Assembly (NCBI GenBank): GCA_902791475.1
Contig: CADAWC010000010.1
Location: forward strand, 1 to 64,000
Reading direction: 5' to 3'
DNA: 64,000 bases
From: Fibrobacter succinogenes
Lineage (GTDB): Bacteria > Fibrobacterota > Fibrobacteria > Fibrobacterales > Fibrobacteraceae
Below are positions 8,267 to 17,867 of the stretch, in pieces. Below the pieces are notes generated by a model that was not told where the DNA came from, did not search any database, and worked only from the letters and a program-made list of their open reading frames with translations. Position 1 is the stretch's first letter. The number at the start of each line of letters is the position of its first letter. Position numbers and translations under genes: made by a program.

Positions 8267-8946
8267 CGGATTTGTTGTCTCAAGATTTGTTGCCCTACGG
8301 CCTTGGAACGCCCAACTTGGTGGAATTTCAACCGGGGTATTTTGTAGACCGCGAGATTGTTGACGATTTGCGTGCGTTCTCGAATGAAGCTAAGGCGAAC
8401 GGTTTTGAACTGCGCATTGAATCGGCGTACCGCTCGTTTGAAAAGCAACTTTCGATTTGGAACCGCAAGGCTCGTGGCGAACTCAAGCTCTTGAATGAAA
8501 AGGGCGAGCCGATGGAACGCCCGAAAGACGAAGAAGAGCTGATGTATGCGATTCTCACATGGTCGGCATTGCCGGGGGCGAGCCGTCACCATCTGGGGAC
8601 GGACATCGACGTGGTCGATGGAGCTGCGTGCCCGGAGGGCTACGAAGTGCAGCTCACGCCCGCGGAGTGCAGTGGCATGTTTGCGAAGTTCCATGCGTTT
8701 TTGACGTCTCGGATGGAGTCTGGAACATCGTTTGGCTTTAGTCGTGTGTTCATTCCCGGACGCGGGAAAATCAAGCCTGAAGGCTGGCACATTGCGCACT
8801 TGCCGACATCGCGTAAGCGCTTGGAACATTTCTCGCTAGACATGTTGCGAAGCATTTATGAACGCTCGGACATGGAATGCAAACGTGCTGTGTTGGCGAA
8901 TCTCCCGCAGCTCGCGGAGGAATATATTTATCCTTACTTTATTTAG
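8263..8946 (+). CDS. D-alanyl-D-alanine carboxypeptidase, VanY/M15B-like
   Basis: 227 residues. It carries the M15 zinc-peptidase signatures: ESAYRSFEKQ, the zinc motif SRHHLGTDIDV (His and Asp ligands) and a C-terminal WHIAHLP that corresponds to the usual E-x-WH-x-x-Y/H segment. No signal peptide is visible, which is unusual for a peptidoglycan-trimming enzyme and suggests a cytoplasmic recycling role or unconventional export. It is translationally coupled to ruvC by an ATGA overlap. The stop codon TAG is the first unit of the short-repeat stretch that fills the gap to the next gene. Confidence 0.82.
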   Translation: MTDLLSQDLLPYGLGTPNLVEFQPGYFVDREIVDDLRAFSNEAKANGFELRIESAYRSFEKQLSIWNRKARGELKLLNEKGEPMERPKDEEELMYAILTWSALPGASRHHLGTDIDVVDGAACPEGYEVQLTPAECSGMFAKFHAFLTSRMESGTSFGFSRVFIPGRGKIKPEGWHIAHLPTSRKRLEHFSLDMLRSIYERSDMECKRAVLANLPQLAEEYIYPYFI

Positions 8947-9036
8947 GACTTAGCTCGCTTCGCTCTTAGAACTTAGATCTTAGAACATAACTCTTCTCTC
9001 TAAGCTCTGCCAACTAAGTTCTGCCAACTATCTACT
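8944..9036. repeat. Stop-rich degenerate short repeats after the VanY-like gene
   Basis: Starting from the TAG stop, the gap is made of variants of ACTTAG (GACTTAG, CTTAGAACTTAGATCTTAG) followed by two CTAAG...TCTGCCAACTA units. It resembles other gene-end repeat stretches in this window and is too irregular for a CRISPR or a simple microsatellite. Confidence 0.6.
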
Positions 9037-9735
9037 ATGAACTATTCTCCAGATTCTCGTGGTATTATCCGGTTGCCTTCTCTTGAATATGGACGCTCTG
9101 TGTTGGGCGCTCCGCTGCTGTACTACCCGTGCAAAAGCGAATGCAAGTTGCTTGTAATGGCGGGGATTCATGGCGAAGAGCCGGAGACGACGTTCCTCTT
9201 GAGCCGCGTGCTCCGTGCTTTTGACGAGTCTTTTGATTCTATTGCGTTTATTCTGTGCGCTAATCCGGACGGTGTTGCTCTTGGAACGCGCGGGAACGCA
9301 GGCGGCGTGGACTTGAACCGCAATTTCAAGACGCAGAACTTCTCGACAGAAAAGGTCGGTTCGCGCTCGATTCTCGAAGCGCCTCGCGATACGCTTTTGT
9401 CGCCGGGCGCATTTGCAGAAAGCGAACCGGAAACGCAAGCGCTTGTTGCGTTAATTGAAAAGCTGAAGCCTGCAAGCGTACTTGCGATGCATGCCCCAAT
9501 GGGCTGCGTTGATGCTCCGCAAAAGACAACGCTTGTCGAAGGCGTGATGGAGGCATTTAACTTGCCTTGGTTGCCGGACATTGGGTACAAGACGCCGGGG
9601 AGCTTCGGGACGTGGTGCGGTGAACGCAACCTGGAATGCGTGACGCTTGAACTCCCGCGCATGTCGCTAGAGTTTTTGTTTGACCGCTATGGTCGTACGT
9701 TCGCGGAATTCTTAGAACGTCAGTCGTCGCTCTAA
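9037..9735 (+). CDS. mpaA: M14 zinc carboxypeptidase, murein peptide amidase MpaA-like
   Basis: 232 residues. M14 carboxypeptidase signatures appear in order: zinc ligands in AGIHGEEPE, the substrate/Arg segment NPDG...RGNAGGVDLNRNF, the third zinc His in LAMHAP, and the catalytic Glu in VTLELPR. MpaA cleaves the D-Glu-meso-diaminopimelate bond of murein tripeptide during cell-wall recycling; length and the lack of a signal peptide fit that cytoplasmic enzyme. It lies downstream of another peptidoglycan peptidase. The intervening 90 bases are stop-rich short repeats, so it may be transcribed with ruvC. The exact substrate is an inference. Confidence 0.78.
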   Translation: MNYSPDSRGIIRLPSLEYGRSVLGAPLLYYPCKSECKLLVMAGIHGEEPETTFLLSRVLRAFDESFDSIAFILCANPDGVALGTRGNAGGVDLNRNFKTQNFSTEKVGSRSILEAPRDTLLSPGAFAESEPETQALVALIEKLKPASVLAMHAPMGCVDAPQKTTLVEGVMEAFNLPWLPDIGYKTPGSFGTWCGERNLECVTLELPRMSLEFLFDRYGRTFAEFLERQSSL

Positions 9736-9752
9736 AACGCTTCTATAATCTC

Positions 9753-9785
9753 CAAAAAGAAAAGCCCGCTCGCGGCGGGCATGAC
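9753..9785 (-). terminator. Terminator of pssA built from a GCCCGC palindrome
   Basis: Read on the minus strand, GCCCGC - CGCGA - GCGGGC is followed by TTTTCTTTTT, a typical intrinsic terminator downstream of pssA. The same core with a flanking GTCAT occurs at 39042-39071, so it also belongs to the dispersed palindrome family of this window. Confidence 0.7.
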
Positions 9786-9805
9786 TTCAAATTAGCGACT
9801 GACGG

Positions 9806-9830
9806 CTATCCACTGTCTACTTCCTACTTC
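9806..9830. repeat. GTAGGAAGTAGACAG-type repeat at the pssA 3' end
   Basis: The plus strand reads CACTGTCTACTTCCTAC. On the coding strand of pssA the gene ends AAGAAGTAG, and that stop opens the repeat. Related copies lie at 24119-24164, 28791-28820, 37111-37142 and 62831-62857. Confidence 0.6.
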
Positions 9831-10621
9831 TTGGCTGCTTTTGCTTCTTCGATAATCTGCTTGCGGTAGATGAGGCCTACAGCAAAACCGATTAGCATGT
9901 AGCTTGCACCAAGAATCAGCAAGTATTCAAGAATGAACGGCACCTTCGGGTTGTAGAAGAGGATGCCTGCAACGTAGGTGAGCAAAATCAACACGATCTG
10001 GAAAATGTTGAATGCCTTGTTCTTGCGCGGCTGGAGTTTCGGGAGGAACAGCGGACTCACCATCAAAAATCCTGTGCCTACAAATACGATAATTGGGAGC
10101 CAGAAGAGGAATGTGTTTGGCTCTGCAAAAACGCCCTTGGTCATGAGGAACACGATCAAAACGGCGTTGATCATGCCGGCAAATGTGGAGGGGAGGCCGG
10201 AGAAATGATGATGATACGTGTCGGAATCGCAAGCGTTGTACTTGGCGAGGCGCATGGCGGCGCAGAGCACGTAAATGGCAAGTGCAATCGTCATCAGAAG
10301 GCCGTGGTTCTGGAACCAGTCCGGTGCGTAAATCTTGTAGGTGAAGTAAACGCTAAATGCCGGAGCGAGGCCGAATGCGATCAAGTCAGCAAGGCTATCG
10401 AACTGTGCACCAAATTCGGAACTTGCGTTCACGAGGCGAGCGGCAAAGCCATCGAGCTTATCAAAAAGGGCACACAACATGACGAAGTAGGCACCCATGC
10501 GGATTTGGTCTGCCGTACTAAAAGAACTAAATGCTCCGGTTGTCCAGCAAATGGAGAACACGCCGAGCAAAAAGTTCAGGCTTGTGAAAGTATTAGGCAA
10601 AACAAAACGTAATTTTCCCAC
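9824..10621 (-). CDS. pssA: CDP-diacylglycerol-serine O-phosphatidyltransferase
   Basis: 265 residues, polytopic. It makes phosphatidylserine from CDP-diacylglycerol and serine, the entry to phosphatidylethanolamine. The CDP-alcohol phosphotransferase motif D-G-x2-A-R-x8-G-x3-D-x3-D is exact: Asp57, Gly58, Ala61, Arg62, Gly71, Asp75, Asp79. The later FSGLPSTFAG segment is typical of PssA rather than PgsA. Several hydrophobic helices follow, and the C-terminus is Lys/Ala-rich. The start is GTG (10619-10621) with AAGGAG six bases upstream. A GCCCGC-type terminator follows. No psd gene is adjacent. Confidence 0.9.
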   Translation of the reverse strand: MGKLRFVLPNTFTSLNFLLGVFSICWTTGAFSSFSTADQIRMGAYFVMLCALFDKLDGFAARLVNASSEFGAQFDSLADLIAFGLAPAFSVYFTYKIYAPDWFQNHGLLMTIALAIYVLCAAMRLAKYNACDSDTYHHHFSGLPSTFAGMINAVLIVFLMTKGVFAEPNTFLFWLPIIVFVGTGFLMVSPLFLPKLQPRKNKAFNIFQIVLILLTYVAGILFYNPKVPFILEYLLILGASYMLIGFAVGLIYRKQIIEEAKAAKK

Positions 10622-10681
10622 GATATACTCCTTGGAATGGTGTGCTAAAGATAATTTTTTTACCGAAAAAGAGGAACTTTT

Positions 10682-12463
10682 TTATTGATTATCCTGCGGT
10701 TCGACGGGTACAATTTCCCAAAGTGCGCTCACTCCGGCTGCAACAACGAGATTATTGGGTGGGGCGTACGGGTTTTCTGCTGTAGGGAAGTTTGTCCAGT
10801 GCTTGGTCGAAAACTGGTAGAACGTCGATGGCCTGTACATGATTGGGAGAACCGGGACCGTTTGCATAAACAGTTTATTGAGCTCCCTGTATGCCTGAAT
10901 GAGCGAATCTTCTCTTGTGATGGTCGGAATTTCATTCAAAAGCATGCTTATTCCGTCATCATGGAATCGTCCCTGGTTTGCAAAAGCTTCTTCGCCAATA
11001 GGCTTATAGCCAATATCTGTCAAAACTTGATAGAACCTATTCCACGGGCAGGCGACGGAGTGTTCTGTCGGAGGCGTTTTCATGGAGAGGTCGAATGTTC
11101 CTTTGCGTAGGTTCATGTCCCAAATGTTGTAGTCGACGATGCTTGGAACGGCTGTAATGCCTATTTCTGCAAAGGATTCGACAATAACGTTAATCGCGTC
11201 GATCCAGTCTGTCCAGCCTTGCGGGCATTCAATGGAAATGTTGCGGACGGGCTTTTTCTTTTTGTCGAGGAGCTTGCCTTCTTCATTCCAGGAATATCCT
11301 GCTTCGGCGAGAATTTCTCGAGCCTTTTCGGTATTGTAGCTGTAACCGAATTCGTCGGCATCTTCCTTGTTAAAGTACTTCTTTTCTGGGCCGAAAGGGA
11401 GGATGAACCCTGGCTGCATGGTCGGGGTGTAGTTCGAAAGTGCACGGGCCTTGATTTTTTCAAAGTCGATGGCGTGGGCAAGTGCTCGCCTAAAGCTAAC
11501 GTTGTTGAAAGGCTCTTTCTGCGTGGCGACAACCAAGACCGTAATCGTTGCCGGGAGCTGGTAGGGTTCTTCTCGGCTCCATGCGCGGATGCTGTCTTTT
11601 GCTTTTTCCCAAATTCTCGGCAGGTAGATGGAGGAAATGTCCAAGTTCCCTTTGATCATCGCGTTGTTGAAATTGTCATTTCCATCGTAGATGGGATGAA
11701 TGATGTATTTTGGGGCGGGCTTTTTTCCACCGTATTTGCTTGTTCGCCAGTAATTTTCGACACGTTCCAGTACAATTTGGTCGGGTGCATAGGTCTTTAA
11801 TGTGTATGGTCCCGAAGCTACCGGCTTGTTCTCGTTCTTGAAAATGAGAATCTTATCCATGTTGTAGCTTTTTCCGTTCTTGGCGGACTTGACCAATGGC
11901 TCAAAGACTGACTTGGGAAGAATGGATGTCTCGGCGATGGCGTTCAGAACCATAAGCGGATTTCTGTTTGCTGCCAGATGGAACGTGATGTGGTTATCGC
12001 TATCGGCAGAAACAGTCTTGATATGTTTCCAATTGTTGTGGTGAGCCGTTGGGAGTATTGAGTCTATCTTAAATGTGTAGATGACGTCTTCTACGGTTAT
12101 TTTTTCGCCGTTGTTCCACTTGGCGCGTGTATCCAGATGTACGGTAACAGTTGAGTCTGTCTGGCTGTACGAATCGGCCAGCATTGGGTCCAGGTCGCCA
12201 GTAAGCTGGTTGTAGGCGAGGAGCGACTCGTACATGAGCCGGATGTTTCCGTCAGAAGGGAAGTTCGGGTCTGGATCGAGCGGATTGAACGTCGTGGGTG
12301 GGGCCCAGTCAAAACCGCCGATATAAAGTGTTTCGTTTCGCGGGTAATCGGATACCAAGTTTTTGGGCGTCTTGGAAACTTCTTCCTTGCAACCTGTCAA
12401 CATAAACGCAACCGTCATGGAGAGGTAGCTTAAGGTAAGCAATTTCTTGAAATGGACGCTCAT
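10682..12463 (-). CDS. Peptide/oligosaccharide ABC transporter substrate-binding lipoprotein (SBP family 5)
   Basis: 593 residues. The N-terminus is a lipoprotein signal peptide with lipobox LTGC (Cys about 25). The mature part follows the OppA/DppA pattern: NIRLMYESLLAYNQLTGDLDPMLADSY, TVHLDTRAKWNNGEKITVEDVIYTF, then the family's RRALAHAIDFEKI and a C-terminal NKLFMQTVPVLPIMY segment. It binds a peptide, nickel or oligosaccharide ligand for an ABC importer; no permease or ATPase genes are adjacent. The ATG lacks a Shine-Dalgarno sequence; TAGTTT lies 10 bases upstream. Confidence 0.88.
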   Translation of the reverse strand: MSVHFKKLLTLSYLSMTVAFMLTGCKEEVSKTPKNLVSDYPRNETLYIGGFDWAPPTTFNPLDPDPNFPSDGNIRLMYESLLAYNQLTGDLDPMLADSYSQTDSTVTVHLDTRAKWNNGEKITVEDVIYTFKIDSILPTAHHNNWKHIKTVSADSDNHITFHLAANRNPLMVLNAIAETSILPKSVFEPLVKSAKNGKSYNMDKILIFKNENKPVASGPYTLKTYAPDQIVLERVENYWRTSKYGGKKPAPKYIIHPIYDGNDNFNNAMIKGNLDISSIYLPRIWEKAKDSIRAWSREEPYQLPATITVLVVATQKEPFNNVSFRRALAHAIDFEKIKARALSNYTPTMQPGFILPFGPEKKYFNKEDADEFGYSYNTEKAREILAEAGYSWNEEGKLLDKKKKPVRNISIECPQGWTDWIDAINVIVESFAEIGITAVPSIVDYNIWDMNLRKGTFDLSMKTPPTEHSVACPWNRFYQVLTDIGYKPIGEEAFANQGRFHDDGISMLLNEIPTITREDSLIQAYRELNKLFMQTVPVLPIMYRPSTFYQFSTKHWTNFPTAENPYAPPNNLVVAAGVSALWEIVPVEPQDNQ

Positions 12464-12564
12464 AACACTTGTAAAACTAGATTGGGTAAATTTAGTGAGT
12501 TTTTTTTATACTGACCACGAAATTTTATTTTACCAATAGATATACGGGCTTTTATAGGACTTTT

Positions 12565-15093
12565 CTATAACGGGAATCCGTAGAGAACGCGTTTGGGGGA
12601 GGCGCTAAACAGGGTATGGTTCAAAATAAACGGTGTTCCTGCTCCTCCAGGCGTGTTAAGCGTCTTTACAATCTTTCCTGTCTTTATAGATAACGCTATG
12701 ATTTCGTTTCCTTGGTCTATCCATGCTTTGCCGTCGTAAATGAAAGGCTTGGAGAAAATGGATTTTTTACCTTGATACTTCCAAAGCGGGGTTCCAATGT
12801 TAGAATAAAGGAGTATAGACTGATCTGCTAGCGAAATAATAATCTTGTCTTCGTTTTGGTCACGTAGCACCTGCATGGATATGATTGGGTATTCCATGAG
12901 TACTTGCGTGGGGCTGAAATCCTTGCGCTTGGTATTCTGTAGGAATAGCTTATTGGTGCTAGAGACTAGAACTAGCGTTGAATCAATCCCTTCCATAGCC
13001 GTGATATTGACTTGGACTTTATTTGTAGAATTCTCTATGGTAAGCCCATTGTCGTCATTGAGTCGTATGAGTTCACCATCGAGGTTGCAAAGTTGCAGGC
13101 TTCGATTCAGCTTGACGACATGGAATGGCATGGAGTAAACTTTGCGTGACCAGATAATGCTGTTGCTTGAGCGGGAAATCTTGAGCAAAAATCCGTTCCA
13201 TGTAGCGGCGTAAATGTAATCTCCACTGATGGTGAAGTTGAATGCTTTGCCGGGCAGTTGTAAGGGCTTGTTGAATACGTCCTTGTTCATGTCGTAAACG
13301 TTCATCTGGTAGCCCGTCGAAATGACGATGGAGTTTTCGTCGGACTGTATGACAGGGGCGTTTCCGATTTTTCCGATGTATTTACTCCAGCGTTGTTCAC
13401 CCGTTTCGGCATTGATACAGATGAGCTGTTCTGTGGCCGGGTCTACGGTATAGATGTTCTTTTTGGATCCTAGCAATTGCGGGTACATCGTTTTTGGGGA
13501 AACATTCAATTGGCTTGCAAATGTCGCTCCGATGACTTTTCTGTAGTACTTTAAAACAATGCGTGCAATTTGCGGACTGCCTGTTGAAAGTCTTACCGCT
13601 TCGGCCCAGGCTTTTTGACGATCCTTTGCGGGAGAATCCTTTCGCTCCATGTTGAACGCTTTGAGAAAGTGCGCTTCGGCATTGCCGGGTTCATTCTTGA
13701 TGATGGAATCAAGAATGGGGGCTATGTTGTCCCAGCGGTTTCTCTTTGCCAAATGAACGGCTTGGGATGCAAGCTTGCTGGAGTATAGTGGACGTTGGCC
13801 GTAATAATGGGCGTCGATGGCATAAATTTTTTTGTTGTCAAAAGGTACGTATATGAAACGTCTTTTGGATATGGGGCTTGTCATGGGAGACTTGGCAAAG
13901 TTGAACCCCCAAAGCGGACGGAGTAAAGTATCGACTGTGATGACGGAGCCTTCGTTGGAGAATAGCCCTAGAGTTCCTTGCGCAAGCTTGTAGATGTTCG
14001 ATGCGTTTGCACGGACGCTGGAAAGTATGGCTCCTGTGGCTTGATTGTATAGGGTGATTTTTCCGGAGGCTTCTAGCGTGACGATATTGCTTTCAAAAGC
14101 TAGGAAACTTTCGACATTTCCGACGGTAGCTTTCCAAAGAGGAGTCTTTGTGTTCTGTAGAGTATAGCAGAACAGTTCATTGCCTGAAACCAGGTAGACG
14201 CTATTTTTGTGAACAAACGTTTTTTGAATGTTGTCGTATTGTGCGATGATAAAGCTTTCTGTGGCAGAACTTGCAGAAACAAAATGGAGAGCGTTGTCGG
14301 GGCAGTTGAGTATGAAATTGTCGTTGATAAATTGCTCGTCTAGCAACTGGCAAGAGGAATAATCGATGTTGCCTTTGATGATTGATCCTTTGCGGTCGAG
14401 TACAGAAAATCCTTTGTCTGTGATGGCTATGGCGTTGTTGCCTGCTGTGGTGAATTGCGAAATTTTCTTGAGTTCAAATGAAATTTCTTGATTGGGGGCG
14501 TTATGAGGCTTGTAAAAAAGCGAGTCTTGGATTGCGTTTTGGTACCACATCCCATCGGAATTAATATGCAGCAAATGCTCGTGGGCATTCAGTTTCGATG
14601 CAATTTCGATAATCATGCCGCTTTCGATTTTAGCGATATGGCCATTTTCGAAAAGGATATTGGCATTTTTGCCTTCAAAGAATTTTCGGATAGGGCTGCG
14701 AAGCGGAATGGTCTTTTGCAGGAGCCTTTCTGGAGCAAAGCTGGTGGCTGCATCACGACCGGCAAGCCAGTAAGATTTACTTGTATTTTTGGAGAAAGCC
14801 TGGCTGCGGGAGTAAAAGTGATTGGCTTGAGCTTTGTTGCTTGCTAAATCGTAAATTTTGCCAAGATAGAAAAAGGCCGATTCCTTATCGTCTGCATCTC
14901 CCTGACGTGAAATTTTTTCGAGAAGGCGGATAGACTCGTCTACTTCGCCTTTCATTTCGAAGAGGTAGATGGCTTCCTGGAGTTGCGATGCCATCTTGCT
15001 TGCAAGCGCTTGACTAGAAAACAGCGAACAGAGGGCGAGGATTGTAAGAACCCACGCCTTGAAAACGTTTTCTTTTAGCCAAACTTTACGCAT
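12565..15093 (-). CDS. Exported beta-propeller (PQQ-like) protein with TPR-like segments
   Basis: 842 residues from the chosen start MRKVWLK. A signal sequence (AWVLTILALCSLFSSQALA) precedes a TPR-like helical stretch (EAIYLFEMKGEVDESIRLLEKI). Two runs of beta-propeller blades follow, with phrases such as INAETGEQRWSKYIGKIG and LSIKTGKIVKTLNTPGGAG. A second helical stretch (WDNIAPILDSIIKNEPGNAEA) separates the two. It is probably a periplasmic or outer-membrane-associated scaffold or sensor partner. The ATG at 15091-15093 lies inside the last codons of the response-regulator gene (ATGCGTAA), which argues for coupling. The frame would allow seven more residues. Function unknown. Confidence 0.75.
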   Translation of the reverse strand: MRKVWLKENVFKAWVLTILALCSLFSSQALASKMASQLQEAIYLFEMKGEVDESIRLLEKISRQGDADDKESAFFYLGKIYDLASNKAQANHFYSRSQAFSKNTSKSYWLAGRDAATSFAPERLLQKTIPLRSPIRKFFEGKNANILFENGHIAKIESGMIIEIASKLNAHEHLLHINSDGMWYQNAIQDSLFYKPHNAPNQEISFELKKISQFTTAGNNAIAITDKGFSVLDRKGSIIKGNIDYSSCQLLDEQFINDNFILNCPDNALHFVSASSATESFIIAQYDNIQKTFVHKNSVYLVSGNELFCYTLQNTKTPLWKATVGNVESFLAFESNIVTLEASGKITLYNQATGAILSSVRANASNIYKLAQGTLGLFSNEGSVITVDTLLRPLWGFNFAKSPMTSPISKRRFIYVPFDNKKIYAIDAHYYGQRPLYSSKLASQAVHLAKRNRWDNIAPILDSIIKNEPGNAEAHFLKAFNMERKDSPAKDRQKAWAEAVRLSTGSPQIARIVLKYYRKVIGATFASQLNVSPKTMYPQLLGSKKNIYTVDPATEQLICINAETGEQRWSKYIGKIGNAPVIQSDENSIVISTGYQMNVYDMNKDVFNKPLQLPGKAFNFTISGDYIYAATWNGFLLKISRSSNSIIWSRKVYSMPFHVVKLNRSLQLCNLDGELIRLNDDNGLTIENSTNKVQVNITAMEGIDSTLVLVSSTNKLFLQNTKRKDFSPTQVLMEYPIISMQVLRDQNEDKIIISLADQSILLYSNIGTPLWKYQGKKSIFSKPFIYDGKAWIDQGNEIIALSIKTGKIVKTLNTPGGAGTPFILNHTLFSASPKRVLYGFPL

Positions 15094-15808
15094 CGAACTT
15101 GTAGCCTGCTCCACGAATAGAAAGGATGATTTTCGGATTAGCCTGGTCGTCTTCGAGTTTGCGTCTCAAATTCACGATGTGGTTGTCAATCGTTCTCGTG
15201 GATGGCATGTTGTCGGGCGTGTAGCCCCAGAGATCTTGCAGCAAGTCTTCGCGCAAGACGACTTCGCCGCGGCGCTGCCAGAAGTACTTGAGAATCTGGA
15301 ATTCTCTTGTGGAAAGTTCCAGCGGGACGCCGCCCTTTGTGGCAACGAATTTTTTGAAATCCAGATGGATGTCGGCAAAATCAATCGCATCGACAGAGGC
15401 GAGTTGCTTAGTCGGGTTGGCTTGCGACTGCAAGTCGATTCGGCGGAGGAATGCCTTTACACGAGCCAAGAGTTCCAAAATGGAGAATGGTTTTGTCACG
15501 TAATCATCGGCGCCCATGTCGAGCCCTGCGACCTTGCTTGTTTCTTCGGTCTTTGCCGTGAGCATGATGATGATGCATTCCGGGTGCTTCTTGCGGATGA
15601 TGCGGCAGACTTCAAAACCGCTCTTCTTGGGGAGCATCACGTCCAGCAAAATCAAGTGAGGCTGGAACGAGTCTGTTTTTGCAATGGCTTCTTCGCCGTC
15701 GCATGCCGTTTCGACTTCGTAGTTTTCGAGCTCGAAGTTGTCCTGGAGCCCAAGCCGGATGATTTCTTCATCTTCAACAATGAGAATTCTGTGTTGTTGC
15801 ATAATCAT
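15086..15808 (-). CDS. Two-component response regulator, OmpR/PhoB family
   Basis: 240 residues. The receiver domain has acidic pocket VEDEE, phospho-acceptor Asp56 (LILLDVMLPKKSG), and the Thr and Lys of MLTAKTEE and DYVTKPF. The C-terminal winged helix (STREFQILKYFWQRRGEVVLREDLL, then TIDNHIVNLRRKLE and IRGAGYKFDA) is the DNA-binding domain of the OmpR/PhoB class. It overlaps the kinase stop by ATGA and its own end overlaps the propeller start. The kinase upstream is its obvious partner. Target promoters are unknown. Confidence 0.95.
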   Translation of the reverse strand: MIMQQHRILIVEDEEIIRLGLQDNFELENYEVETACDGEEAIAKTDSFQPHLILLDVMLPKKSGFEVCRIIRKKHPECIIIMLTAKTEETSKVAGLDMGADDYVTKPFSILELLARVKAFLRRIDLQSQANPTKQLASVDAIDFADIHLDFKKFVATKGGVPLELSTREFQILKYFWQRRGEVVLREDLLQDLWGYTPDNMPSTRTIDNHIVNLRRKLEDDQANPKIILSIRGAGYKFDA

Positions 15809-17853
15809 TCTGCCTTTTTGAATCTTACGGTGAATGTAGAGCCCTTGCCGGGTTTACTGGTGAGGGAAATGGTTGCCTTATGGGTCTCGGCCACGCGCTT
15901 TACAATGGCAAGACCAAGACCTGAGCCTTTTGTGCTGCGGGTCATTTCGTCACCGACTCTATAAAAATCATTAAATATATTTTTTTGTTCTGAAGACGGG
16001 ATGCCGATGCCGGTATCGGCCACGGAGAAAACGACCCTGTCTTCGTCAGGAACAACCGTTATAGTGATGTCGCCTGGAGCGTTTGTGTATTTAATGGCAT
16101 TTTCAATCAGATTTTGCACCAAGCTGTAAAGAGCCGTATAATCGCCAATGATAAATAAGCTTGGCTCAATTTTGGTATGGAACAAAAGCCCCTTTTCGAC
16201 GCCGATGTCTTCTACGTTATCAAAAACCTTCTGCACGCAGGCCGAGAAGTCGAGCTTTTCCCAATGGAAACCGCCCTTGCCGTGTTCCATGCGAGTGTAG
16301 TTCAAAATAGCGCCAATGAGGTTTTCTAGGCGGGTCGCTTCCTTGCCGATAAGGCCTGAATATTCCTGCACTTTCTCGACTTTTTGTACGCGCCCGCGGG
16401 CCATCATTTCGGCAAACATCTTGATGGATGTCAGCGGAGTCTTCAGTTCGTGCGATACGCTCGAAAGAAAGTTTGCCTTCATGGCCAAGAGTTTATGTTC
16501 CTGTGTGAGGAAGCGGAACATCACGATGGAACCTAGCAACACGGTAATGAGCGAGAACGACAAAAGCCCGTACATGAGGAACATGCGCTTGCGTGTCTCG
16601 TTCTTGATTTCGCTTAAGCCCTTTTCGTACAAGGTTAAGTTCCAGGCGATAACTTTGTCCAAAGTCACTTGTGCGAGTACGGCGGAACTGTCCGAGACGT
16701 GTCCGAGTATAAGCGTCTTGTCGGAACCTTCAGTGATGGAATACGGAATGCCCTTCCAGCCTTGGGCCGAAGTCTTGAGCTTGGAGCGCATGCGTTCACG
16801 GTATTCATCGATGTTCACTTTGGCGAGCACCATCTGATCGCCCGAAAGTATCGGGTAGCTCATCTTGATGAACGTCGACTTATTGTCGCTCATGATGTCG
16901 ATGCCGCTCTTGGACGTTGTTTCTTTATTCAGGAGCGATTGGACGATATCCTTGTTGTTGAAGAATATGTCCATGTATCCGAGCTGGCGGTTGAAGTTCT
17001 CGCGCAAGTTCCAGAATGCTTCGCGTTTTTCCTGACTCAGGTTTTCGAAGGAAAGAATTTGTGTGAAGGCGGTTTCGAAGAAGAATCTTGCCGAGGGCAG
17101 GTTTTCGATGTTCTCGCTTTGCAAGAACTGGTTTAAAACGGCAATTGTGTAGTCTTCTGCTTCTTTGTGCTTCTTTTGGGCTACAAGAATTTCAAAGTGC
17201 AACAGGTTCACCGAACGGGTCAAGTCCGAGTGGAGGTATCCTTGCTGGTGCGGATGTTCTTCAAGGATGTTTAATAAGCGGAGGGCTTCATCGTAATCCT
17301 TGGTTTTGTAAGCGATGCGCACGAGACCAAGAATATTTTGGATTTGGTCGTCAATGGATTCAAATGAGAATCGCAACTGGCGAGCGGAGCGCGTGAGGTT
17401 TGCCGGCTGCGGCATGGCCGTATTGACCTCTTCGCGGAAGAGCATTTTTTCAAACGGACTTGCGATGCTGTTCGAATAGTCCGAAGTTTTCGAAAAATGC
17501 TTTGATGAAATATCGGGGTAGATTAGAGTTCCGTTATTGTACAGGAACATCGCCTCGATGCCGTTTACCGTCTTGAACTGAGTCGCATTGCCAAAGTCCA
17601 AGAGGCTATGCGGCTGTTCGTAAAGGTACAGCGATGCCGACTTGACTTCCTGGAATATTTTGCTCTGTTCTTTGCTGACTGTCGATTCGCATTGTTCGCG
17701 GAATGTCGCAACGCTCTCGCTAAAGTTCTTTTGGGCAAGGTAAGCTTCGTTCTGGATGTTCCTCACACTCAAGAACGAGAGGATTGCCGTCGGTAAGACA
17801 ATTCCCCCTGCAAAAAAAGAGAGAAAGAGAAGATTGCTACGAGATATCCGCAT
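15805..17853 (-). CDS. Membrane sensor histidine kinase
   Basis: 682 residues. A first membrane helix (about 8-30) and a second (about 424-446) enclose a 390-residue extracytoplasmic domain. That domain contains a TPR-like helical part (around 185-250), an unusual sensor architecture. The cytoplasmic part has the HisKA box SSVSHELKTPL (phospho-His about 468), N box NLIENAIKYT, G1 DTGIGIP and G2 GSGLGLAIVKRV. It phosphorylates the coupled response regulator. AAGGA lies upstream of the ATG. A 38-residue membrane peptide gene lies immediately before it. The signal is probably an envelope state, judging by the LysM and propeller neighbours; that is inference. Confidence 0.93.
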   Translation of the reverse strand: MRISRSNLLFLSFFAGGIVLPTAILSFLSVRNIQNEAYLAQKNFSESVATFREQCESTVSKEQSKIFQEVKSASLYLYEQPHSLLDFGNATQFKTVNGIEAMFLYNNGTLIYPDISSKHFSKTSDYSNSIASPFEKMLFREEVNTAMPQPANLTRSARQLRFSFESIDDQIQNILGLVRIAYKTKDYDEALRLLNILEEHPHQQGYLHSDLTRSVNLLHFEILVAQKKHKEAEDYTIAVLNQFLQSENIENLPSARFFFETAFTQILSFENLSQEKREAFWNLRENFNRQLGYMDIFFNNKDIVQSLLNKETTSKSGIDIMSDNKSTFIKMSYPILSGDQMVLAKVNIDEYRERMRSKLKTSAQGWKGIPYSITEGSDKTLILGHVSDSSAVLAQVTLDKVIAWNLTLYEKGLSEIKNETRKRMFLMYGLLSFSLITVLLGSIVMFRFLTQEHKLLAMKANFLSSVSHELKTPLTSIKMFAEMMARGRVQKVEKVQEYSGLIGKEATRLENLIGAILNYTRMEHGKGGFHWEKLDFSACVQKVFDNVEDIGVEKGLLFHTKIEPSLFIIGDYTALYSLVQNLIENAIKYTNAPGDITITVVPDEDRVVFSVADTGIGIPSSEQKNIFNDFYRVGDEMTRSTKGSGLGLAIVKRVAETHKATISLTSKPGKGSTFTVRFKKAE

Positions 17854-17867
17854 TGGCGTCCATTTCC